From NCBI RefSeq assembly GCF_000454545.1, contig NZ_CM002139.1, positions 3,348,901 through 3,412,900 on the forward strand: 64,000 bases of DNA. Direction: 5' to 3'. The notes under the pieces were generated by a model that ran no database searches, was not told where the DNA came from, and saw nothing but the letters and a program-made list of their open reading frames with translations. Source of the DNA: Xanthomonas cassavae CFBP 4642. Lineage in GTDB: Bacteria; Pseudomonadota; Gammaproteobacteria; Xanthomonadales; Xanthomonadaceae. Each line of letters opens with the position of its first letter. The first letter of the stretch is position 1. Position numbers and translations under genes: made by a program. Shown here one piece after another: positions 57,077 through 64,000 of this stretch.

Positions 57077-58342
57077 TTAGCGATCGGGGCTGTCGAACTG
57101 GCGCCGGTACTGCAGGATCAAGCGGTTTTCATCGACATTGCGCTGGTAGTTGGAGCGAAAGGTGCCGTTGAACCAGATCAGGCTCAGATGCTTGAAGCGC
57201 TCGCTCTGGAACTGATAGGTGGTCAGCACGTCGCGCGCCCATTCGCGGCCTTCGCCGGCATAGGTGGCCGGCCGCGCATTGTCGCCGCTGATGTAGCGCG
57301 CCATGACGCTGAGGCCGGGAATGCCGATGCTTTCGCCATCGATGCTGTAACGCAGTTGCCAGCTGCGTTCGCCGCGCTCGAGGAAGTCGTTGATGAAGGT
57401 CCAGTTGAAGACATTGCCATCGGTGCCGCCCGGCCATGGCATGGCGCTGGGCCCGGACAGCTTCTGATAGCCGGCACCGAATTCATGGCCACCGGTGCGC
57501 CAGGACACCATGCTGCTGAACATGCGGTTGTCGATCAAGCCGGCGCGCGACTGACCAGTCTCGTCGGTACGGAAGTAGCGCAGATCCACGCGCAGGCGAT
57601 CCTTGCCGAACATCTGGGTCTGGATCAGGTTGTAGAGCTGCTGGCGATAGATGTCTTCCATCACCGCGCCCTGATAACGCAGCTGGGTGCTCGGGGCCAG
57701 CGTATAGGTCGCCGACACCAGATCGAGCGCGTCCGAATCCGGGGTACCGAGAAAGCGGCGGTTCTTGTCGGTCAGGGTGATCGGCACGCGCGAATCGCCG
57801 TCGCGATACCAGGCGCTGGTAAAGCGGGCCAGCAGCAGATCGAGCTTGGGCACATCCTTGGACTCCAGGGTCACGCCCTGGAACGTCTCCGGCATGATGC
57901 GGGTGATGCTGGCGCGCACCAGCGGCTCGTTGGGAATGAAGCTGCCCCATTTCAACTCGGTCTGCGAGGCGCGGAGCTTGAGCGTCGGCGCCACCCGCAC
58001 CAGTGCATGCTGCGCGGTGCCATCGTCGTTGTTGGGCAGCAGGCCGGTGCCGCCTTCGGCACGCACGCCATCGAGCTTGAAGTCGCCGATGCCGAGCAGG
58101 TCCACCCCCGCGCCGACCGGGCCGCGGGTGTAGCCGCTCCTGGCATCGACCACGAAGCCTTGCGCCCATTCGGCCCGCTTGCCCTGCCCGTCACCACTGC
58201 GGAAATCGCGGTTGTAATAGAAATTGAGCGCGGTGACCTCGGCCGTGGTGCCATTCCAGAATCCCTCGTCCGGTTGCTGCGCACGCCCGGCCGCACCGAC
58301 CGCCAGCAGCGCGGCGCCACTGATTGCCATCATGCTTTTCAT
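57077..58342 (-). CDS. OprD-family outer-membrane porin of the sugar-diacid operon
   Basis: A 421-residue porin: signal peptide [22 protein letters not shown], then repeated amphipathic strands with the OprD-type features [29 protein letters not shown] in part, [20 protein letters not shown] in part, and [17 protein letters not shown] at the end. OprD porins pass amino acids or small organic acids; here the operon implies galactarate/glucarate. The ATG at 58342 has GGAG upstream. Confidence 0.88.
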   Translation of the reverse strand: MKSMMAISGAALLAVGAAGRAQQPDEGFWNGTTAEVTALNFYYNRDFRSGDGQGKRAEWAQGFVVDARSGYTRGPVGAGVDLLGIGDFKLDGVRAEGGTGLLPNNDDGTAQHALVRVAPTLKLRASQTELKWGSFIPNEPLVRASITRIMPETFQGVTLESKDVPKLDLLLARFTSAWYRDGDSRVPITLTDKNRRFLGTPDSDALDLVSATYTLAPSTQLRYQGAVMEDIYRQQLYNLIQTQMFGKDRLRVDLRYFRTDETGQSRAGLIDNRMFSSMVSWRTGGHEFGAGYQKLSGPSAMPWPGGTDGNVFNWTFINDFLERGERSWQLRYSIDGESIGIPGLSVMARYISGDNARPATYAGEGREWARDVLTTYQFQSERFKHLSLIWFNGTFRSNYQRNVDENRLILQYRRQFDSPDR

Positions 58343-58417
58343 TGTTCGGTTCTCCACCTGCGGTGAACTGGCGGCCATGCGCTGCGGCCGGTGCTCCGGC
58401 AGCAGGCATCGGGACGC

Positions 58418-59773
58418 CTAGCGCACCAGGCAGGGCCGCTTGTTGTCGAAGGTCCAGTTGGGGATCAGCGCCTGCATGGCGGCCGCATCGTCGCGCGCGC
58501 CCAGGCTCATCTGTTGGTAGGTGCGATGCGCCGCTTCCAGCGCATCCAGGTCCAGCTCCACGCCCAGGCCGGGCTTGGTTGGCACCTGGATCTGGCCACC
58601 TTCGATCTGCAGCGGAGTGCGGGTCAGGCGTTGGCCGTCCTGCCAGATCCAGTGCGTGTCGATGGCGGTGACACGCCCCGGCGCGGCCGCGGCCACATGG
58701 GTGAACATCGCCAGCGAAATATCGAAGTGGTTGTTGGAATGCGAGCCCCAGGTCAGGCCCCAGTCGCGGCACAGTTGCGCCACCCGCACCGAGCCCTGCA
58801 GCGTCCAGAAATGCGGGTCGGCCAGCGGAATATCCACCGACTGCAGCTGGATGGCGTGACCCATCTGGCGCCAGTCGGTGGCGATCATGTTGGTGGCCGT
58901 CGGCAGGCCGGTGGCGCGACGGAATTCAGTCATGACCTCGCGGCCGGAATAGCCCTGCTCGGCACCGCACGGGTCTTCGGCATAGGCCATCACGCCGTGC
59001 ATGTCGCGGCACAGGGCGATGGCCTGATCCAGCGACCACGCGCCATTGGGATCGAGGGTGATGCGCGCCTGCGGAAACCGCGCGTGCAACGCGTGGATCG
59101 CCTCGATCTCCTCCTCGCCACGCAGCACGCCGCCCTTGAGCTTGAAATCGCGGAAGCCGTATTTCTCGTAGGCCGCTTCGGCCAGCCGCACCACCGCGGA
59201 CGGCGTCAGTGCCTTCTGGTCGCGCACGGCATCCCAGGCATCGGTGGCAGCGCTGCCGTCGCGGTATTCCAGGCCGGTCTTGCGGCGATCGCCGATGAAG
59301 AACAGGTAACCCAACACGTCTACCGCATCGCGTTGCTGGCCTTCGCCGAGCAGCGCGGCCACCGGTTGATCCAGGAACTGCCCGAGCAGGTCCAGCAATG
59401 CCGCTTCGATGGCGGTCACCGCATGGATGGTGATGCGCAGATCGAAGGTCTGCAGGCCGCGTCCGGCGCTGTCGCGGTCGGCGAAGGCGGTGCGCACCTG
59501 ATTGAGGATGCGCTGGTAGTCGGCGATGGAACGGTCGCGAATCAGCGTGGCCGCCTCGTTCAACAGGCCGGCGATGGCATCACCGCCCGGCACCTCGCCC
59601 ACGCCGGTGCGCCCGGACGAATCGCGCAGCACCAAGACATTGCGGGTGAAGTGCGGCGCGTGCGCGCCACTGAGGTTGAGCAGCATGCTGTCCTGGCCGG
59701 CCACCGGCACGACGCGGATGTCGGTGATGCGCGGGGTGGTGCCGATGCCTGCAGCTGAGGGATGGATATTCAT
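58418..59773 (-). CDS. gudD: Glucarate dehydratase (enolase superfamily)
   Basis: A 451-residue enzyme converting D-glucarate to 5-dehydro-4-deoxy-D-glucarate. Catalytic K-x-K at K211/K213 (FRDFKLKGG), metal ligands D241 (TLDPNGAW), E266 (YAEDPCG) and the downstream N295 region ([10 protein letters not shown]), and the base H345 in [16 protein letters not shown]. All family residues are present. Starts 19 bases after the transporter gene. Confidence 0.95.
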   Translation of the reverse strand: MNIHPSAAGIGTTPRITDIRVVPVAGQDSMLLNLSGAHAPHFTRNVLVLRDSSGRTGVGEVPGGDAIAGLLNEAATLIRDRSIADYQRILNQVRTAFADRDSAGRGLQTFDLRITIHAVTAIEAALLDLLGQFLDQPVAALLGEGQQRDAVDVLGYLFFIGDRRKTGLEYRDGSAATDAWDAVRDQKALTPSAVVRLAEAAYEKYGFRDFKLKGGVLRGEEEIEAIHALHARFPQARITLDPNGAWSLDQAIALCRDMHGVMAYAEDPCGAEQGYSGREVMTEFRRATGLPTATNMIATDWRQMGHAIQLQSVDIPLADPHFWTLQGSVRVAQLCRDWGLTWGSHSNNHFDISLAMFTHVAAAAPGRVTAIDTHWIWQDGQRLTRTPLQIEGGQIQVPTKPGLGVELDLDALEAAHRTYQQMSLGARDDAAAMQALIPNWTFDNKRPCLVR

Positions 59774-59792
59774 CTGAAGTCTCCGAAGACGA

Positions 59793-61187
59793 TCAACGCG
59801 ATGCCGGCACAGGCGCGGCCGGGCCGCCCGGGGGGGCCTTCAGTTCCACGCGCTTGATCTGCCCGACCACGACCAGGTAGGACACCACCGCCAGCAGGGC
59901 ATTGAGCCCGACGAAGACCAGCGCCCACTCGAAGGTGCCGGTGGTGGAGACGATGTAGCCAATGACAATTGGCGTGGTGATGCCGGCGATGTTGCCGAAG
60001 GTGTTGAACAGGCCACCGGACAGGCCGGGGATCTCCTTGGGCGAGGTGTCGGCCACCACCGCCCAGCCCAGCGCGCCGATGCCCTTGCCGAAGAAGGCCA
60101 GCGCCATCAGCCCGACCACCATCCATTCGGCCTGCACGTAGTTGCAGCCGATCATCGTCACCGACATCAGCATGCCCACCACGATCGGCGTCTTGCGCGC
60201 GGCAGTGAGCGAATAGCCGCGCCGGACCATGCGGTCGGACACATAGCCGCCCAGCACGCCGCCGACAAAGCCGCACACCGCCGGCAACGAGGCCACAAAG
60301 CCCGCCTCCAGGATCGACATGCCACGCTCCTTGACCAGGTACACCGGGAACCAGGTCAGGAAGAAATAGGTCAGCGTGGTGATGCAGTACTGGCCGATAT
60401 ACACGCCCAGCAGCATGCGATTGCACAGCAACTGCTTGGCGTAATGCCATTGCGTCCCCTTGGGCTGGCCACCGGGCGTGTTGCCCTGTTCCATGTCCAC
60501 CAGTGCGCCATTGCGCTGGATGTAGTCCAGCTCCTGCGCAGACAGGCGCGGATGGTCGCGCGGTGCGTAGATGGTCTTGCGCCACACCAACGCCAGCAGC
60601 ACGCCCACCCCGCCCATTACCAGGAACACATGCTCCCAGCCCCAGGCATGCACCAACCAACCCATCAGCGGCGCAAACGCCACGGTGGCGAAGTACTGCG
60701 CGGAATTGAAGATGGATGCGGCCAGGCCGCGCTCGGCGGTGGGAAACCAGGCTGCCACGATGCGGCTATTGCCGGGGAACGACGGCGCTTCGGCAATGCC
60801 CACCAGAAAGCGCAGCACGAACAGCGTGGTCACCGCCCAGGTCACCGGCACCCAGCCGATGAAGCCCTGCAAGGCGGTGAACAACGACCAGATCAGCAGC
60901 GACAGGCCGTACACCCGGCGCGAGCCGAAGCGGTCGAGCAACCAGCCGCCGGGAATCTGCCCGGCCACATAGGCCCAACCGAACGCGGAAAAAATGAAGC
61001 CCATCTGCAGCGCGTCGATGCCCAGCGCATCCTGGACCGCGGAACCGGCGATGGACAAGGTGGCGCGATCGGCATAGTTAATCGTGGTCACCACGAACAA
61101 CATCAACAGGATCAGATACCGCCTGCGCGGAACCGTCGGTGCGCCAACTGTCGTTGAACCGACCGTTTTTGAATCGATAGCCATCAT
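59793..61187 (-). CDS. MFS transporter, glucarate/galactarate permease family
   Basis: A 464-residue twelve-helix carrier of the anion:cation symporter group (GudP/GarP/ExuT-like). [35 protein letters not shown] and the cytoplasmic [25 protein letters not shown] (both quoted in part) are typical; the central [14 protein letters not shown] loop ([21 protein letters not shown]) also occurs in GudP relatives. Its neighbours define D-glucarate/D-galactarate as the likely substrates. ATG at 61187 or 61184. Confidence 0.9.
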   Translation of the reverse strand: MMAIDSKTVGSTTVGAPTVPRRRYLILLMLFVVTTINYADRATLSIAGSAVQDALGIDALQMGFIFSAFGWAYVAGQIPGGWLLDRFGSRRVYGLSLLIWSLFTALQGFIGWVPVTWAVTTLFVLRFLVGIAEAPSFPGNSRIVAAWFPTAERGLAASIFNSAQYFATVAFAPLMGWLVHAWGWEHVFLVMGGVGVLLALVWRKTIYAPRDHPRLSAQELDYIQRNGALVDMEQGNTPGGQPKGTQWHYAKQLLCNRMLLGVYIGQYCITTLTYFFLTWFPVYLVKERGMSILEAGFVASLPAVCGFVGGVLGGYVSDRMVRRGYSLTAARKTPIVVGMLMSVTMIGCNYVQAEWMVVGLMALAFFGKGIGALGWAVVADTSPKEIPGLSGGLFNTFGNIAGITTPIVIGYIVSTTGTFEWALVFVGLNALLAVVSYLVVVGQIKRVELKAPPGGPAAPVPASR

Positions 61188-61249
61188 CGTTCCTCACCTA
61201 TGACGATGGAAGCGCACTGCGCTTCGGTATTCCAAGTGGGCCTGCGGTT

Positions 61250-61277
61250 GGCGTGCCGGACCCTCCTCCGGCACGCC
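61250..61277. other. Strong hairpin between the dehydrogenase and transporter genes
   Basis: GGCGTGCCGGA (61250-61260) pairs perfectly with TCCGGCACGCC (61267-61277), loop of six. No T-run follows on the minus strand, so it is more likely an mRNA-stability or processing element inside the operon than a terminator. Confidence 0.6.
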
Positions 61278-61302
61278 TCAGGCAAGGTTGCGAACGGGTC
61301 GG

Positions 61303-62883
61303 TCAGTCGTGGCCCAACGCGCCATCCACGCGGCGCCACAGGCCCAGCGGATTGCCGTGCGCCACGGCCGCCGGCAGCAGCGCCGCCGGCAGGTCCTGGT
61401 AGCAGACCGGGCGCAGGAAACGATCGATCGCCAGCGTGCCCACCGAGGTGCTGCGGCTGTCGGAGGTGGCCGGAAACGGACCGCCATGCACCATGGCGTG
61501 GCAGACCTCCACGCCAGTGGGCCAATCGTTGACCAGGATGCGCCCTGCCTTGCGCTCGAGCACCGGCAGCAATGCCCCCGCCAACTCGGTATCGCCGTCG
61601 TCCATGTGCAGGGTGGTGGTGAGCTGGCCTTCCAGCGCCTCGCTCAATGCACGCAATTGGGCAATGTCCTTGCAACGCACCAGCAGCGAGGAGGCGCCGA
61701 ATACCTCGGCCTGCAGCGCTTCGTCAGCCAGGAAGGCATCGGCATCGGTACCGAACAACGCCGCCGGGCAACGCCCGGTGCCAGCGGCCGCGCCACGGGC
61801 CAGGGTGGCGACCTGCGGATGCGCATCCAGGCGCTGCACGCCTTGCGCATACGCATGACCGATGCCGGCGGTCAGCATCGCCGCCGGCGATACGTCCTGC
61901 AGCGCGTGCGTTGCCGAGGCAATGAAGCCATCCAGTGCCGGCGAATCGATCGCCAGCAGCAGGCCGGGGTTGGTACAGAACTGCCCTGCGCCCAGGGTGA
62001 GCGAAGCCACGAACGCCTTGCCCAGTGCCGGCGCGCGCGCTGCAAGCGCATGCGGCAACAGATAGACCGGGTTGATGGCGCTCATTTCCGCATACACCGG
62101 AATCGGCTCGCGGCGTGCAGAAGCAATCCTGACCAACGCCATGCCGCCGGCGCGCGAGCCGGTGAAACCCACTGCCTTGATGCGTGCATCGGCCACCAGC
62201 TGCGCGCCGATCTCGATGCCGGCATCGAACAGCAGCGAGAACACGCCTTCGGGTAAACCGCACTGCGCCACCGCCGCCTGGATTGCGCGGCCCACCAGTT
62301 CGGACGTGCCCGGATGGGCGCCATGCGCTTTCACCACGACCGGGCAGCCGGCCGCCAGGGCGGAGGCGGTATCGCCACCGGCCACCGAAAACGCCAGCGG
62401 GAAGTTGCTGGCACCGAGCACCGCCACCGGCCCCAGTGCGATATGGCGCTGGCGCAGATCCGCACGCGGCAGCGGCGTGCGCTGCGGCATGGCGGGGTCG
62501 ATGCGCGCCTGCAGCCAGCTGCCTTCGCGCACCACGTTGGCGAACAGCCGCAGCTGGCCCACGGTGCGTCCGCGCTCGCCTTCCAGCCGTGCACGCGGCA
62601 GAGCGCTTTCGCGCATGGCGCGTTCGATCAGCGCATCGCCCAGTGCCAGGATCTGCTCGGCGATGGTCTCCAGAAAGCCGGCGCGCACTTCCAGCGAGGT
62701 GTCGCGATAGGAATCGAACGCGGCGTGCGCCAGCGCGCACGCCTGTTCCAGATCCTGTGCGCTGGCCGAGGCGAACACCGGCTGCAGCGCTTGGCCACTG
62801 GCGGCATCCAGCCCCTGAAACACCGCACCGACGCCGGGCACGCTGCGCTGGCCGATCAACGATTCACCCTGGATGGCATGCAT
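61303..62883 (-). CDS. 2-oxoglutarate semialdehyde dehydrogenase
   Basis: A 526-residue aldehyde dehydrogenase of the NADP-type 2,5-dioxovalerate (alpha-ketoglutarate semialdehyde) group, longer than ordinary aldehyde dehydrogenases. Catalytic cysteine in [16 protein letters not shown], glutamate in [12 protein letters not shown], cofactor motif [14 protein letters not shown]. Product is 2-oxoglutarate. The ATG at 62883 overlaps the stop of the KDG dehydratase gene by one base (ATGA), coupling the last two steps of the pathway. Confidence 0.93.
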   Translation of the reverse strand: MHAIQGESLIGQRSVPGVGAVFQGLDAASGQALQPVFASASAQDLEQACALAHAAFDSYRDTSLEVRAGFLETIAEQILALGDALIERAMRESALPRARLEGERGRTVGQLRLFANVVREGSWLQARIDPAMPQRTPLPRADLRQRHIALGPVAVLGASNFPLAFSVAGGDTASALAAGCPVVVKAHGAHPGTSELVGRAIQAAVAQCGLPEGVFSLLFDAGIEIGAQLVADARIKAVGFTGSRAGGMALVRIASARREPIPVYAEMSAINPVYLLPHALAARAPALGKAFVASLTLGAGQFCTNPGLLLAIDSPALDGFIASATHALQDVSPAAMLTAGIGHAYAQGVQRLDAHPQVATLARGAAAGTGRCPAALFGTDADAFLADEALQAEVFGASSLLVRCKDIAQLRALSEALEGQLTTTLHMDDGDTELAGALLPVLERKAGRILVNDWPTGVEVCHAMVHGGPFPATSDSRSTSVGTLAIDRFLRPVCYQDLPAALLPAAVAHGNPLGLWRRVDGALGHD

Positions 62884-63800
62884 CAGCGGCGTCCTCCGAT
62901 CAATTGCCTGAGCTGGGCGAATTCGTCCTCGTTGAGGTCGGCCAACGGCGTACGCACCGGGCCGGCCGGGCGGCCCACCGCGCGCATGCCGGCCTTGACG
63001 ATGGACACCGCATAGCCAGCGCGGCGATTGCGCAGCACCGTGTACGGCAGCACGAAATCGTTGAGCTCGCGGTAGATGGTGACGTGGTCGCGCGCGCGCA
63101 CCGCCGCATAGAACGCCAGCGCCCACTCGGGAAGGAAATTGAAGATGGCCGACGAATAGGTGGTAACGCCCATTTCCAGATACGGCAGCGCGAAGGTTTC
63201 GGCCGTGGGCAAGCCGCCCACGTACAGCAACCGGTCGCCCAGCCGCGCATAGATGCGGGTCATGCGATCCACATCGCCGATGCCATCCTTGTAGCCCACC
63301 AGGTTGGGGCAGCGTTCGGCCACGCGCGCCAGGGTCACATCGTCGAGCTTGGCATTGGCGCGGCCGTAGACGATCACGCCGAGCTTAGTTGCCTTGCAGA
63401 CGCGTTCGACATGGTCTGCCACGCCCTCGGCATCGCACTCGGTCAGGTACGGCGGAAACAGCAGGATGCCGTCGGCGTCGTTGCGTTCGGCGGCCTGCGC
63501 CATCTCGATGGCGATCGCGGTGCCGTAGCCGGCCGGCGCAATCACCGGCATGCGCCCGGCGGTCTGGGTCACCGCGGCACGCACGGCGCGGTTGACCTCG
63601 TCCAGGCTCAGCGAAAACAGCTCGCCGGTGCCGCCGGCAGCAAACAGCCCGGCTGCCGGATGCGAGGACAACCAGTCCAGGTTGGTGCGATAGGCCGGTT
63701 CGTCGAACGCCAGTTCGGCATCGAAATGGGTGACCGGAAACGACAGCAACCCGGCGCCAAGCGCCTGGGCCATTTCGGACGGGGTGTAGCTGCTGCTCAT
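62883..63800 (-). CDS. 5-dehydro-4-deoxyglucarate dehydratase (KDG dehydratase)
   Basis: A 305-residue member of the DapA/NAL aldolase superfamily: [27 protein letters not shown] with the tyrosine Y145 and the Schiff-base lysine K181 in [15 protein letters not shown]. It dehydrates and decarboxylates 5-dehydro-4-deoxy-D-glucarate to 2-oxoglutarate semialdehyde. The ATG at 63800 has AGGAG upstream; 63863 would add non-homologous residues. First gene of the sugar-diacid operon. Confidence 0.95.
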   Translation of the reverse strand: MSSSYTPSEMAQALGAGLLSFPVTHFDAELAFDEPAYRTNLDWLSSHPAAGLFAAGGTGELFSLSLDEVNRAVRAAVTQTAGRMPVIAPAGYGTAIAIEMAQAAERNDADGILLFPPYLTECDAEGVADHVERVCKATKLGVIVYGRANAKLDDVTLARVAERCPNLVGYKDGIGDVDRMTRIYARLGDRLLYVGGLPTAETFALPYLEMGVTTYSSAIFNFLPEWALAFYAAVRARDHVTIYRELNDFVLPYTVLRNRRAGYAVSIVKAGMRAVGRPAGPVRTPLADLNEDEFAQLRQLIGGRR

Positions 63801-63873
63801 CGGACAAACGCTCCTAGGCGGGGGATGGGCTGATCCTAGGAACGCAGATCGTTGCTGGTCCAAACCAAATTAC

Positions 63874-63889
63874 GTATTGTCTGATACAC
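63874..63889. promoter_or_regulatory. Candidate GntR-type operator upstream of the sugar-diacid operon
   Basis: GTATTGTCTGATACAC lies 74 bases upstream of the KDG dehydratase start. The core TTGTCTGAT resembles operators of FadR-subfamily GntR regulators (TNGTNNNACNA-like, one mismatch). No regulator gene is complete in the window. Confidence 0.45.
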
Positions 63890-63908
63890 GAGTTGAATCA
63901 ATCGCGTT

Positions 63909-64000
63909 ATGGATGACGCCAAACCTGTGCAAATGGCTGCTTTGCAACAGTTTTCTGCGGCTTGCGTAATTATGGATGCGCGTGCTCGTTGTCGGTGCCT
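63909..64000 (+). other. Possible start of a rightward gene running off the window
   Basis: An ATG at 63909 opens a frame (MDDAKPVQMAALQQFSAACV) that stays open to the end of the window. There is no clear ribosome site and no recognisable domain in 30 codons, so it is only a possibility, perhaps a divergent regulator of the sugar-diacid operon. Confidence 0.2.

Noticed and set aside
54580..57171. Very long open frame antisense to recG, ridA and garD (863 codons)
   Set aside because: Spans three real genes on the other strand; composition is typical of an antisense shadow.

Overview
The window looks like a chromosomal segment of a Xanthomonas species (Gammaproteobacteria, Lysobacterales). The base composition is high in GC, and gene content fits: a pilMNOPQ operon divergent from ponA, a moxR/bat stress operon with a BatB-BatC fusion, two OmpW-type porins, a modABC set, GltA with a GTG start, and short GGGAATCGGG-type intergenic repeats. 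No rRNA, tRNA or CRISPR array was seen. Identifications rest on motifs and family knowledge; no database search was run.

Layout, left to right. 1-757: the 3' end of an IS30-family element fused to a glycine-zipper gene that seems to have lost its signal peptide. 832-8393: gapA, a secreted SnoaL-like protein, two tandem OmpW porins (an FNR-type box precedes the first), an S1/P1 nuclease, a persulfide-dioxygenase-like hydrolase and modABC. 8642-15068: a BlaI/M56-peptidase/lipoprotein unit with a paired operator, an acetyl-CoA hydrolase/transferase, and an L,D-transpeptidase plus M23 peptidase pair. 15780-22092: a TonB-dependent siderophore receptor with a Fur box, transketolase and a dicarboxylate/amino-acid:cation symporter.

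22371-33271 is a catabolic island: outer-membrane protein, carboxymuconolactone-decarboxylase-like protein, succinate-semialdehyde-type dehydrogenase, NCS1 permease, second aldehyde dehydrogenase, luciferase-like monooxygenase, flavin reductase with an extra domain, alpha/beta hydrolase and DUF1185 protein. A divergent FCD-type GntR regulator and a DUF1330 protein complete it, with a perfect 14-bp palindrome at the divergent promoter. The enzyme set resembles known ring-opening pathways for N-heterocycles that end in succinate; the substrate is unknown.

33373-40395 is the moxR-DUF58-DUF4381-batA-batB/C-batD operon. 40550-41326 encodes a secreted, AT-rich protein made of six 38-39-residue repeats with two cysteines each, directly downstream of pilQ, whose secretin-coding part is also AT-rich. 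41387-48978 holds pilMNOPQ and ponA back to back. 49193-55407 holds a nucleotidyltransferase-like hypothetical protein, gltA, rpmE2, a nucleoside hydrolase, recG and ridA. 55498-63800 is a complete D-galactarate/D-glucarate operon: both dehydratases, transporter, OprD-type porin, KDG dehydratase and 2-oxoglutarate-semialdehyde dehydrogenase, giving 2-oxoglutarate. A GntR-like operator candidate lies upstream of it.
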